A stretch of DNA of 32,225 nucleotides from an uncultured Arcobacter sp. (GTDB lineage: Bacteria; Campylobacterota; Campylobacteria; Campylobacterales; Arcobacteraceae). Where the stretch lies: assembly GCA_913054415.1 (NCBI GenBank), contig CAJXII010000001.1:1-32225 (forward strand). The letters run 5' to 3'. This document shows, one piece after another, positions 7,936-16,200 of the stretch. Positions within the stretch are counted from its first letter, which is position 1; the number at the start of each line of letters is the position of its first letter. Below the pieces are notes generated by a model, which saw only the letters and a list, made by a program, of their open reading frames with translations, did not search any database and was not told the origin of the DNA. The position numbers and the translations under genes are program-made.

Positions 7936-8561
7936 TGAAAAAGATATTAAATAAAGGTGCAATCTTACTACTTTCAGGACCTAGTGGGTGTGGGAAAAGC
8001 TCTTTATTAAAAAATCTATATAAAAATATAGATAACTACTATTTCTCAATATCTACAACTACAAGATCTCCAAGAGATGGTGAGCAACATGGAAAAGAGT
8101 ATTATTTTGTAACAAAAGAGGAGTTTGAAGAGGATATCAAAAAAGATAATTTTCTTGAGTGGGCAAAAGTTCATGATAACTACTATGGAACATCTTTAAA
8201 ACCTATTGTTAAAGCTTTGGAAGAATCAAAACTTGTAATCTTTGATATCGATGTACAAGGGTTTAAAATAGTAAAAGAAAAGCTTGATTATCTTACCACT
8301 TCTGTATTTATTACTACTGCAACTTTAAATGAGTTAGAAAGTAGATTAATCAATCGTGCAACTGATTCTGAAGAAACTATAAAAGTTCGTTTAGAAAATG
8401 CTTCACAAGAACTACAAGATCTAAATCTATACGATTATCTAATAGTAAATGATAATTTGCAAACTGCATCTAACAATCTTCTAAATATCGCTAATATTGC
8501 AAAACTAAAAACATCTACAATAGATATTAAGAGTTTTTTACAAATATGGGATAGGCAATAA
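7935..8561 (+). CDS. gmk: Guanylate kinase
   Basis: Gmk phosphorylates GMP to GDP with ATP. The 208-residue protein has the P-loop GPSGCGKS (15-22), the GMP-binding segment STTTRSPRDGEQHGKEYYFV, and EFLEWAKVHDNYYGT, all diagnostic. IFDIDVQG carries the conserved Asp region and RLENA the lid/Arg region. The ATG shares one base with the preceding stop (TAATG). It closes the rpsB-tsf-ABC-acidic protein transcription unit and converges on the prepilin-like gene with only 5 bases between stops. No terminator hairpin was seen there. Confidence 0.96.
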   Translation: MKKILNKGAILLLSGPSGCGKSSLLKNLYKNIDNYYFSISTTTRSPRDGEQHGKEYYFVTKEEFEEDIKKDNFLEWAKVHDNYYGTSLKPIVKALEESKLVIFDIDVQGFKIVKEKLDYLTTSVFITTATLNELESRLINRATDSEETIKVRLENASQELQDLNLYDYLIVNDNLQTASNNLLNIANIAKLKTSTIDIKSFLQIWDRQ

Positions 8562-8566
8562 CTAAT

Positions 8567-9193
8567 CTATTTAACTCTTGATATATGACCTGTTCTTGGA
8601 TTGATCTGTATAATAGAAAAATTACCATTTTTATCTTCTAATTTGACAGTGCATATTGATTTAATCTCATATTTATAAATATCTTCAGGATCTGTTCCAA
8701 GTCTTGAATAGACCCTACCATCATATCCAAAACTAATCTGTCCCAATGTAGATGTATCATTACAGCTAATATCTATATTTGTAATACCATACTCTTTAGT
8801 TAGCAGTATATATTTACTTTCATCTTGAGATGGATCACAATCATAATGACTATATAGATATTTATTGCTTAATGGATCTTTTAAACACTCTATTTTATTT
8901 GGGCTTCCTTTATGATTAAGATCTCTAAAAACTATAAAATATAACCCACCTATATTTTTGGAACATTTTTGAAATTTGATAGTCCATCTCTCTTTAAACC
9001 ACATATCATCATCTACACTATATCTATTATCAAACATAGCTTTATATCTAGTATATTTCATATAAAATATAAGTTTCTTAGTAGCTAATTCTAGTTTGGA
9101 GATATGATTTTTATATTGTGCTAATGATAAAACAATAGATATTAAAAAGATTACAAAGATAAGTTCAAGTAAAGAAACTGCTTGTCGTTTCAC
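8567..9193 (-). CDS. Prepilin-type N-terminal domain protein (pseudopilin-like)
   Basis: 208 residues beginning MKRQA|VSLLELIFVIFLISIVLS. This is a short basic leader, a type IV prepilin peptidase site (Ala instead of the usual Gly at -1), Glu at +5 of the mature protein and a single hydrophobic helix. The rest is a soluble domain with several Cys residues (CSKNIGG, IECLKD, YDCDPS, ISCNDT, SICTVK) that could form disulfides outside the inner membrane. It is probably a pseudopilin or minor pilin, but no other pilus or type II secretion gene is nearby. The start is GTG with no visible RBS. A TATATA element ends about 7 bases upstream, so a leaderless transcript or read-through from aclA are both possible. 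Confidence 0.75.
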   Translation of the reverse strand: MKRQAVSLLELIFVIFLISIVLSLAQYKNHISKLELATKKLIFYMKYTRYKAMFDNRYSVDDDMWFKERWTIKFQKCSKNIGGLYFIVFRDLNHKGSPNKIECLKDPLSNKYLYSHYDCDPSQDESKYILLTKEYGITNIDISCNDTSTLGQISFGYDGRVYSRLGTDPEDIYKYEIKSICTVKLEDKNGNFSIIQINPRTGHISRVK

Positions 9194-9207
9194 AATATTT
9201 TATATAT

Positions 9208-9236
9208 AAAAAAAGTCACCCCAAAGTGGAATGACT
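9208..9236 (-). terminator. Rho-independent terminator after aclBA
   Basis: Read on the minus strand, AGTCA-TT-CCA pairs with TGG-GG-TGACT: a 10-bp stem with two G-U pairs and loop CTT. It is followed at once by a run of at least six T. It lies 24-53 bases past the aclA stop and just before the prepilin-like gene. Confidence 0.7.
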
Positions 9237-9260
9237 AAGCTTAGATATATTGCAAAGAGA

Positions 9261-11075
9261 TTATATCTCTTCAGCAACTTGCACATCATAAAGTATATCA
9301 TCCATTGGATGTCTATACATAGGCATAGCAAGTCTTTTTTCATCTAAGATATGTCCGATAAATCCTATAGATCTACCTACAATAAAGAAAGCATTTAATG
9401 TTCCAGATTCGATAAACTCATCAATCTCACTTTCAGGATAACCCAATGCTCTCCACATATCTACCATTAAAATACCGATAGTTCCATCAACATTAAGGAT
9501 AAGATTCTCTTTTTTACTTGTTGTAAGAGCTTCAACTGTTCTTGCATAATCAAGAAGTGGAGTTGATGGGAAATGCTCTGCTGCATAATTCATAAGACCT
9601 GTTACTCTTAAATCTGGATTTTTAAGTGATTTAATTCTATGTCCAATACCTGGAATTGGCACACCTTGTTTTTTCATATAACCTAAAAATTCTGCTGGAG
9701 TTAAGTTATTGTCATCCGCATATTTAAAGTATTTTGCTGCACCATCAATAGCACCACCAAATCTAGGACCAATAGTAAGAAGTCCTGTAACCAAACTCTC
9801 AACTACAGATTTACCAGCTCTTGCTGTTACTTTTGCATTGTGAGCTCCTGAAACTGCTGGACCATGATCAGCAACAGTTTTCATCACTGTTTCAATAAAT
9901 TGTGTAGCCCATTTTGGATATTGTTTTTTAAACCAAAGTAAAGATACTACATCACCTATACCTTTTCCTGTATCAGGAGTAGCAACACTTGATATTGGGA
10001 ATCCTGCATAAGTTGCTTCTTCACCTCTATCATCAGAGATAGTACAGATAAATTGTTTGCTTCTTCGCACTTTAGGGCATACATTCATCTCTGGCTCTTC
10101 AATATCTTGAATTACACCTTTCTCTTTTAGTTCTGTATAAACTTTGTTGATTGTTGCTGGAAGATCATTAAATGATTCTGGCACATAGATACCAGCTTCT
10201 GCCATAGCTTTATTTTTTGCTGCTGCTGTTTCAGCATCTGCATTTGCACTAGCTCCTGCATGACCAAATTGAACTCCTGAAGAGAAATGTTTAGCAATAG
10301 TTCCTATACACCAAGCAACTACAGGTTTTGTGATTTCACCTTTTTTGATAGCTTCTATAATTTTATACTCTTCTGTTCCACCAACTTCACCTAAAAGCAC
10401 CATATATTTTACATCTGGATTTTTTTCCATTCTAAGCATATTGTCAATAAATACAGATCCAACAAATCTATCTCCACCAATAGCAACACCCTCTGCGATA
10501 CCATCTGCATTGATAGCTATGATGTTTGAAAGCTCATTAAATAATCCACCAGATCTTGTAACTAATCCACAAGATCCACATCTGTGAAGTTTGCTTCTTA
10601 CGATATTTTCAATAGTTCCACCAATATTTGCTATTTTAAATGCACCTGGAGAGATTGCTCCAACTGTAGCAGGTCCTATTACTGTAACACCAGCTTTTCT
10701 TGCAGTATTATTCATTTTTCTTGCAAGTCTTTCAGGGATACCTTCTGCTGTAACCATAATAGTTTTAAATCCACCAATCTCAACCGCTTCCATAGTAACA
10801 TCATAAGCTGTTCTAAATGAAGCAAAGTTTAGTAAAACATCAGCATTAGGAAAATCTTTTCTTGCATCTGCTGTTGATTTGTATAATGGAACCATAATCT
10901 CATCTGGACCATAGAAGAATTTTTCAAACTTATTTCCACTTGTAGGTGCAACTATAGCAGCAACAGATGGAGTTTCTCTTTTGATTGTATAATCATAATC
11001 CAACATTCTTTGAATTGCAGTTTTGTTGTTATTCCAAAAAATTGCTTGTGTATCTTTAGTAAATAATTTATTCAT
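9261..11075 (-). CDS. aclA: ATP-citrate lyase large subunit (AclA)
   Basis: AclA carries the citryl-CoA synthase active histidine and the citrate-synthase-like lyase domain. With AclB it cleaves citrate to acetyl-CoA and oxaloacetate, the signature step of the reductive TCA cycle. The 604-residue protein has a CoA-binding fold at the start and the phospho-histidine loop FGHAGAS (His272). The citryl-CoA lyase region runs from about 370 onwards, with GPAVSGAHN, GPRFGGAIDGAAKYF and GIGHRIKSLKNPDLR. Length and order match the Chlorobium/Campylobacterota two-gene form rather than fused animal ACLY. A CGSC pair (166-169) lies where I would expect non-Cys residues in other ACLs. It starts 9 bases after aclB, with RBS AAGGGGAT, and is followed by a terminator. 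Confidence 0.95.
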   Translation of the reverse strand: MNKLFTKDTQAIFWNNNKTAIQRMLDYDYTIKRETPSVAAIVAPTSGNKFEKFFYGPDEIMVPLYKSTADARKDFPNADVLLNFASFRTAYDVTMEAVEIGGFKTIMVTAEGIPERLARKMNNTARKAGVTVIGPATVGAISPGAFKIANIGGTIENIVRSKLHRCGSCGLVTRSGGLFNELSNIIAINADGIAEGVAIGGDRFVGSVFIDNMLRMEKNPDVKYMVLLGEVGGTEEYKIIEAIKKGEITKPVVAWCIGTIAKHFSSGVQFGHAGASANADAETAAAKNKAMAEAGIYVPESFNDLPATINKVYTELKEKGVIQDIEEPEMNVCPKVRRSKQFICTISDDRGEEATYAGFPISSVATPDTGKGIGDVVSLLWFKKQYPKWATQFIETVMKTVADHGPAVSGAHNAKVTARAGKSVVESLVTGLLTIGPRFGGAIDGAAKYFKYADDNNLTPAEFLGYMKKQGVPIPGIGHRIKSLKNPDLRVTGLMNYAAEHFPSTPLLDYARTVEALTTSKKENLILNVDGTIGILMVDMWRALGYPESEIDEFIESGTLNAFFIVGRSIGFIGHILDEKRLAMPMYRHPMDDILYDVQVAEEI

Positions 11076-11084
11076 CCTATCCCC

Positions 11085-12416
11085 TTATTTCTCTAATGCC
11101 ATTCTAACAATATCAGTTACATGAGTATCTGGTCCGTAAACTTCTATACTTAAACCTAATCTATTAGCTGCTTCTTCGATATCTTTTAGACCTTTTTCAT
11201 AGTTTGGTCCACCTCGTCTTACATAAATTTTAGTATTATGCTCTTTTAATTTTTCTGCCCATGTTTCAAATGATTGGATAATACCTGTAAATGTTTTTGC
11301 TACATCTGTAAAGTTAGCAATAGCTCCACCAATAATAAGTATCTTATCTAACCCTTTTGGATCTTTATGTCTTGTCATAAGATCAAAAATAGTATCAGCA
11401 TAAAATTTTGTTTCACCTGTAGTTGGCCCACCACTATATTCACCATAGTTTGCAAGATCTGCAATTGAACCACCATTTGCTTCTGCAAAATCAGCAATAG
11501 TATCAGCATAAACAACAGATGCTCCACCACCTGCTACCATAGTCCAAACTCTACCCATTGGATTTAAAATAGTAAGTTTTAAACTCGCTCCTGATTTACT
11601 ATCAGCTTCAGCAATAGCTTTCTCTTCATCAGATTGATCTTCCATACCAAAAGCTGTAGGGTATTCAATATCTCCCCATACATCTTTCATCAAAAATCCT
11701 GCTGTATCATCAAGTCTAGCAACAAGATCTAAGATCGCCATATTGTTACCATCTAGCATAACTATTGGATTTATCTCAAGATATGCAAAATTCATATCTC
11801 TGTAGAATTTGAAAAATGCTATAGCAAATGCTGTAAAACTAGCTTTATTTTCATCTGGAATATCTGCAGGAACATTTGCTTTTACTGCATGTTCCATATC
11901 TGCATCACTCATATCGATTGAGATTACAACTTCATTAACTTTTTCATCCCAACCATCTTCTACTTCCATACCACCTTCTGCTGACATATAAAGAACATCA
12001 TCTTCACCAACACAAGTAGCACTTATATAATACTCTTGATCTTGGGTATGTGGAGTAAATGGCTCAACAATAAAATGTGTTAATAGACCACTTTGACCTG
12101 AAAGTAAAGTAGTTGTATGTGCCATCTTTTCATCTATCCAAGCAGCAGCTTCCTCTACTGTTACATCTCCTGGTTTATTTGTTTTAAATAAAACCAGATC
12201 ATTTTTTCCTCTTTTACCAAATAACATATCTGGTTTTGCAACTAATGGTTCTTGTTTTAACCACTCAAAACCATGCTCATTTGCTTTTTCTAATAACTCT
12301 GCCCCACTTGTAACTAGAACAGATTTGAAACCATAGTGAAATCCACTAAAATAGTTTTCCCATTGTTTAGAAAATAATGCTTTACCATCATATTCTCGTA
12401 TTGCTTTTTGTGCCAT
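11085..12416 (-). CDS. aclB: ATP-citrate lyase small subunit (AclB)
   Basis: AclB supplies the ATP-grasp and succinyl-CoA synthetase beta-like half of ATP-citrate lyase. The 443-residue protein shows the ATP-grasp region (LVLFKTNKPGDVTVEEAAAW; FIVEPF), AYLEINPIVML with metal-binding residues, LARLDDTAGF, and the C-terminal flavodoxin-like CoA-ligase domain (VAGGGASVVYADTIAD, EYSGGPTTGETKFYADTI). RBS AAGGGGAAA precedes the ATG. It is the first gene of the aclBA operon; a perfect -10 lies 48-53 bases upstream. Presence of both subunits is strong evidence for autotrophic CO2 fixation by the reductive TCA cycle. Confidence 0.95.
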   Translation of the reverse strand: MAQKAIREYDGKALFSKQWENYFSGFHYGFKSVLVTSGAELLEKANEHGFEWLKQEPLVAKPDMLFGKRGKNDLVLFKTNKPGDVTVEEAAAWIDEKMAHTTTLLSGQSGLLTHFIVEPFTPHTQDQEYYISATCVGEDDVLYMSAEGGMEVEDGWDEKVNEVVISIDMSDADMEHAVKANVPADIPDENKASFTAFAIAFFKFYRDMNFAYLEINPIVMLDGNNMAILDLVARLDDTAGFLMKDVWGDIEYPTAFGMEDQSDEEKAIAEADSKSGASLKLTILNPMGRVWTMVAGGGASVVYADTIADFAEANGGSIADLANYGEYSGGPTTGETKFYADTIFDLMTRHKDPKGLDKILIIGGAIANFTDVAKTFTGIIQSFETWAEKLKEHNTKIYVRRGGPNYEKGLKDIEEAANRLGLSIEVYGPDTHVTDIVRMALEK

Positions 12417-12463
12417 ACTTTCCCCTTGTTAGAATTTAATTTATCAATTTTATCTTTTTTTAG

Positions 12464-12469
12464 ATTATA
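12464..12469 (-). promoter_or_regulatory. -10 element of aclBA promoter
   Basis: Minus-strand TATAAT within TTAATTATAATC, about 50 bases upstream of the aclB ATG. A start near 12457 would give a leader of about 40 nucleotides. Confidence 0.5.
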
Positions 12470-12501
12470 ATTAACACAAAACCAATATATAATTTATACT
12501 A

Positions 12502-13737
12502 CTAATCTTGACTGTTTAGTTTAGTAACATTTTTGTTTTTGAATTTAAAAGAATGTTCATCCATATAATATGTGTAGATTGTTTTATTGAGATATTTAAT
12601 TTTTATAGGTAGATAATCTTTATGATAAATAGATGTTACATATATCTTGTTACCATCTTCAATACCATAAAATTTTAGCCGTTTTTGAAGTTTATAATCT
12701 TGACACAACACTTTATGTATATTATGTGCTTTTAGATATAAGACTAACTCTTTTGCAAAGTGATATTTTATCGCAAAGTGTTTATTTGGATTTGGCAAAA
12801 TAAAATATAATGGTTTATTGAAAATTAAAATTAAAAAATTTAAACCCAATATCAACAACCCAAATATAGCAAATCTTTGATGATTTTTTCTAAATCTAGG
12901 AAGTCTTACATTATATGAGTGTAGAAAAAGTTTTACCATCAAAGGGATAGATATTACAACAAAAGGGGCAAAATCATCTATTAATATCTTTTGTCGAAGT
13001 GATAAAATAAGTGAAAAAATTAAAGCAGTAAAAGAGATATACCAATATAGATCTTTTTCCCCCTTGATCCCAATCCTATAAAGTGTATAGAAAAAATATA
13101 AAAATATTACAGGGGAAAAAATAGATGCATACATATTAAATGTATCGATAAAATAACCTTTTGGTTTTCCACCACTATCAAACCCATACATCTGCATAGA
13201 TATACCAAAAAGGATTAATGATACGATTAGTAACATATTGTCTTTTTTCTTTAATGAATAAAAAAACAAAGCTAGATACATAATAGCAAATGAATTATCA
13301 ATAAACAACATAACTACTAACAACCAATAATGCTCTTTTGATGTCAATTTAAATAAATAAAGATACAAAAGAATAAAAAATATAACCATTATCGCACTAT
13401 TTACAAGTAAAGCAGCACTTACAACACCAGGAAGAAGCATAAAAATTATTATCAAAATTAACCTATAACTTTGTTTTTTAAAGTAATCATCTGTAAGTAG
13501 ATATGATATGATTACACTTCCTATATAAAATAAAATAAATGGTAATCTTAATGCTATATCATTTTGACCAAAAATAGATGTAGATATATCTATAAGATAT
13601 GATAGAAGTGTATTGTTTTGAAAAAAGATTGTTGCTTCACCATAAGAGATACTAAAATCATTAGCACTGAAAAGCAATACTAAAAAGTTTAAAAATAACA
13701 ACCCAACAAATATAAGATTATATCGTAGATTATTCAT
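12502..13737 (-). CDS. GT39-like multi-pass membrane glycosyltransferase
   Basis: A 411-residue integral membrane protein with about 10 hydrophobic segments. After the first (residues about 8-24) comes SISYGEATIFF, the place where PMT/ArnT-type (GT39) enzymes carry an acidic catalytic motif in the first periplasmic loop. DIALRLPFILFYIGSV follows, another typical GT39 stretch. The C-terminal 60 residues form a small soluble region. Such enzymes move a sugar from a polyprenyl-phosphate donor to lipid, glycan or protein on the outer face of the inner membrane; donor and acceptor cannot be told here. Its ATG is 4 bases after the pabA stop, so the two are probably one operon, without an obvious functional link. 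Confidence 0.7.
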   Translation of the reverse strand: MNNLRYNLIFVGLLFLNFLVLLFSANDFSISYGEATIFFQNNTLLSYLIDISTSIFGQNDIALRLPFILFYIGSVIISYLLTDDYFKKQSYRLILIIIFMLLPGVVSAALLVNSAIMVIFFILLYLYLFKLTSKEHYWLLVVMLFIDNSFAIMYLALFFYSLKKKDNMLLIVSLILFGISMQMYGFDSGGKPKGYFIDTFNMYASIFSPVIFLYFFYTLYRIGIKGEKDLYWYISFTALIFSLILSLRQKILIDDFAPFVVISIPLMVKLFLHSYNVRLPRFRKNHQRFAIFGLLILGLNFLILIFNKPLYFILPNPNKHFAIKYHFAKELVLYLKAHNIHKVLCQDYKLQKRLKFYGIEDGNKIYVTSIYHKDYLPIKIKYLNKTIYTYYMDEHSFKFKNKNVTKLNSQD

Positions 13738-13741
13738 AATA

Positions 13742-14317
13742 CTATATTTTGAGAAAATTATTTAGTATCTCATGTCCATATTCTGACATAATAGATTCTG
13801 GATGGAACTGCACTCCATAAATATTTTTATCTTTGATTTTCAATGACATAATTTCATCATCATCTAAAGATTTTGAAGTAACCACTATATCTGATGGGAT
13901 ACTATTTTTATCAACGGTTAAAGAGTGGTATCTAGTTTCAATCATAGTTTTTGGCAAATCTTTAAATATTATATCATCTTTTATCACTTCTATTTGTGAA
14001 GTTTTACCATGCATCATATTTTTTGCTTTTATAACTTTTGCACCAAATACTTGCGCAATAGATTGATGTCCTAAACAGATACCAAGTATTGGCATAGTGC
14101 TATTTTTTCCAAGTTTATCAATTACATCAAGACAAACTCCAGCATCATCTGGTGTAGCAGGCCCTGGAGATATAATAATTTTCTCAGGGTTTAACTCTTG
14201 AATTTGTTGAACTGTAAGCTCATCATTTCTTATTACTTTTAAATTAGCTCCAAGTTCTAAACAATACTGAACAATATTGTATGTAAAACTATCGTAGTTA
14301 TCTATCATTAAAATCAT
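13742..14317 (-). CDS. pabA: Aminodeoxychorismate/anthranilate synthase glutamine amidotransferase subunit
   Basis: A class I glutamine amidotransferase, 191 residues, starting MILMIDNYDSFTYNI. The catalytic triad is visible: Cys81 in GICLGHQ, His172 and Glu174 in QFHPESI. The oxyanion region SPGPATPDDAG is also present. It supplies ammonia to chorismate for p-aminobenzoate (folate) or anthranilate (tryptophan) synthesis. The two roles share one subunit in many bacteria. No trpE, pabB or other trp gene is adjacent, so a PabA or dual role is more likely than a dedicated TrpG, but the symbol is a judgement. Confidence 0.88.
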   Translation of the reverse strand: MILMIDNYDSFTYNIVQYCLELGANLKVIRNDELTVQQIQELNPEKIIISPGPATPDDAGVCLDVIDKLGKNSTMPILGICLGHQSIAQVFGAKVIKAKNMMHGKTSQIEVIKDDIIFKDLPKTMIETRYHSLTVDKNSIPSDIVVTSKSLDDDEIMSLKIKDKNIYGVQFHPESIMSEYGHEILNNFLKI

Positions 14318-14345
14318 ATTAAATTATCCTTGTAAAATCTATGTT

Positions 14346-14351
14346 ATTATA
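14346..14351 (-). promoter_or_regulatory. -10 element of pabA promoter
   Basis: Minus-strand TATAAT in GATATAATAACA, about 30 bases before the pabA ATG, with RBS AAGGATAA between them. Confidence 0.45.
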
Positions 14352-14407
14352 TCAAATTTAAAATTAGAGCGTTGTTTAAGTTTAAATATTTATTAGTGGA
14401 GTAATAC

Positions 14408-15022
14408 TTATAACTTCTCTAATAGTCTATCAAAATCACTTTTATACAGCTTATCCTGTATAACTCTATATTTTTCATATTCACTTAGTGCATGATCTTT
14501 CGCAATTTGTGCTGTTATTTTTCCAGCATTTTGAAGTATCTGCCTATCATCAAATTCTAAAAACATATCAAGTCGTTTAGCCCAATCTTCCATAGTCATA
14601 GGGATATTTCTTTTTGCTCTTTCTTCTGCAAGGTCAAGATAAGCACTCACAACTCTACCTAATGATTCTAACTCATCTTTTGACAAATAGTTTTTTGCTA
14701 CAGCTTTTTTGGAATTTACACGATAGCCCACAGAGATTATTGCATCCAAATTATAATATTTTGTAGTATAAGTTTTACCATCATTTGCAGTATGTCGGAA
14801 ATTGCGACATACTTCTTTTTCATCTAGTTCACCATCTTCAAAAATATGTTTTAAATGCTCTGTTATAGTGCTTCTGCCCTTTTGAAACAACTTGGCAATA
14901 AACTTTTGAGTTAGCCAAACAGTTTCATCTTCAACTTTAACTTCAATACTATTTTCACCAGCTTGAGATGTAAAGATTAAAAATTCTGTTGTTGAGTTTC
15001 TTATTTGTAAATTTTTATCCAT
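14408..15022 (-). CDS. RhuM-family protein with internal in-frame deletion
   Basis: 204 residues from the ATG at 15022, chosen for its RBS AGAGG nine bases upstream; an ATG at 15043 in the same frame has none. The N-terminal half is a typical RhuM/Fic-associated DNA-binding-like module: VWLTQKFIAKLFQKGRSTIT, HIFEDGELDE, YYNLDAIISVGYRVNSKKA. The C-terminal part (VAKNYLSKDELESLGR to the end) matches the end of the family. The middle, normally starting TQFRIWAT and running for well over 100 residues, is missing, and the two halves join in frame at about 14701. Full family members are about 330 residues. It may be a decayed gene or a stable short variant. It is isolated between pabA and fabH, which suggests acquisition by transfer. 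The molecular function of RhuM is not known. Confidence 0.75.
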   Translation of the reverse strand: MDKNLQIRNSTTEFLIFTSQAGENSIEVKVEDETVWLTQKFIAKLFQKGRSTITEHLKHIFEDGELDEKEVCRNFRHTANDGKTYTTKYYNLDAIISVGYRVNSKKAVAKNYLSKDELESLGRVVSAYLDLAEERAKRNIPMTMEDWAKRLDMFLEFDDRQILQNAGKITAQIAKDHALSEYEKYRVIQDKLYKSDFDRLLEKL

Positions 15023-15053
15023 TGTCTTTTTCCTCTTATGCATATAGGTTATC

Positions 15054-15074
15054 TAAGGCACATTGTGTACCTTA
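15054..15074. promoter_or_regulatory. 21-bp palindrome upstream of the RhuM-like gene
   Basis: Half-sites TAAGGCACA and TGTACCTTA flank a central TTG, with a single mismatch between the arms. It lies about 32 bases before the RhuM-like start codon and has no T-run on either side, so it resembles an operator more than a terminator. A second inverted repeat (TTAATGGT at 15115-15122, ACCATTAA at 15143-15150) is in the same 15044-15234 gap, where I see no gene. Confidence 0.35.
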
Positions 15075-15234
15075 ATTTAGCTCTACTTTAAAGTTGAATG
15101 TATATTTTATGGAATTAATGGTATCTGAAAATTTGTTATAAAACCATTAAATAAGGGGCTTGTAAGGATTGCCTATCATTAAAATTATAGTGTTATTCAA
15201 AAGTAAAAAATCTATTAAGTTACAGATGTAAAAT

Positions 15235-16197
15235 TTAGTTTCCACTAAATTTTACTAATGCAGATCCCCAAGTAAGTCCACCACCAAAAGCATCCAATAA
15301 TATCATATCACCTTTGGTCATTCTTTTATCTTCATAGCATTCATTTATTGCCATAGGAATAGATGCAGATGAAGTGTTACCATATTTTGCAACGGTAACC
15401 ACTTTTTGATGGTCATCAAATTTTAAAGCATCACCTACAGCTTTGATAATTCTATAGTTAGCTTGATGTGGGATAAAGAGATCGATATCTTTATTGGTAA
15501 GATTATTTTTTTCCATAATAGATCTAACATCACTAGTAAGTGTTCTTACTGCTACTTTAAATGTTTCATTCCCTTTCATTTGCATAAAAGGTTTCTCTTG
15601 ACTTTGAACACCAGGAGTTAAAAGTAGATCTTGCATACTACCATCAGCACTACATTGGATATCCAAAATAGCTTCATCTTTATTTTCTGTAGCACTAATA
15701 ACTGCTGCTCCTGCTCCATCTCCAAAAAGCATACAAGTAGTTCTATCTGTATAATCAATAATTGAACTTAATTTTTCAGCACCTATGATTAATACATTTT
15801 TTTTCATACCAGATTCTATAAATGCTTTTGCAGTTTGCATAGCATAGATAAATCCTGTGCATGCTGCACTTATATCCAATGCCATAGTATCTCTAATACC
15901 TAACTTTTCTGCTATAAGACAAGCTGTTGATGGCATACAAAAATAATCAGGTGAGATAGTAGCACAGATGATTAGATCAATATCTGATGGTTCTAATTGA
16001 GCTCTTTGAATAGCAATCTTTGCAGCATTTGCCCCTAAATCACTTGTAGTTTGATCATCTGAAGCAATATGTCTTTGGTTGATCCCTGTTCTTTTTGTAA
16101 TCCACTCATCACTTGTATCCATCCTATCTACAAACCATTGATTTGTTCTGATCTCATCTGGAATATAAGCACCTATTGATTTAAACGAAGCATACAT
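15235..16197 (-). CDS. fabH: Beta-ketoacyl-ACP synthase III
   Basis: FabH condenses acetyl-CoA with malonyl-ACP to start type II fatty acid synthesis. The 320-residue thiolase-fold protein has the full Cys-His-Asn triad: Cys113 in DISAACTGF, His244 in PHQANYRI, Asn274 in YGNTSSAS. GDGAGAAVI and the C-terminal AFGGGLTWGSALVKF are also typical. Its ATG is 3 bases after the plsX stop, and its RBS AAGGGA lies inside the plsX end, so it is translationally coupled as last gene of the ndk-yceD-rpmF-plsX-fabH run. No clear terminator hairpin follows. Confidence 0.96.
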   Translation of the reverse strand: MYASFKSIGAYIPDEIRTNQWFVDRMDTSDEWITKRTGINQRHIASDDQTTSDLGANAAKIAIQRAQLEPSDIDLIICATISPDYFCMPSTACLIAEKLGIRDTMALDISAACTGFIYAMQTAKAFIESGMKKNVLIIGAEKLSSIIDYTDRTTCMLFGDGAGAAVISATENKDEAILDIQCSADGSMQDLLLTPGVQSQEKPFMQMKGNETFKVAVRTLTSDVRSIMEKNNLTNKDIDLFIPHQANYRIIKAVGDALKFDDHQKVVTVAKYGNTSSASIPMAINECYEDKRMTKGDMILLDAFGGGLTWGSALVKFSGN

Positions 16198-16200
16198 ATT

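Noticed and set aside
9255..9271. 7-bp hairpin (AAGAGAT/ATCTCTT) over the aclA stop as a terminator
   Set aside because: It overlaps the last codons and has no T-tract; the hairpin at 9208-9236 is a much better terminator.
10330..10820. Several open frames on the plus strand inside aclA
   Set aside because: Their products are low-complexity Ser/Thr/Ile-rich shadows of a conserved gene on the other strand, without RBS or family resemblance.
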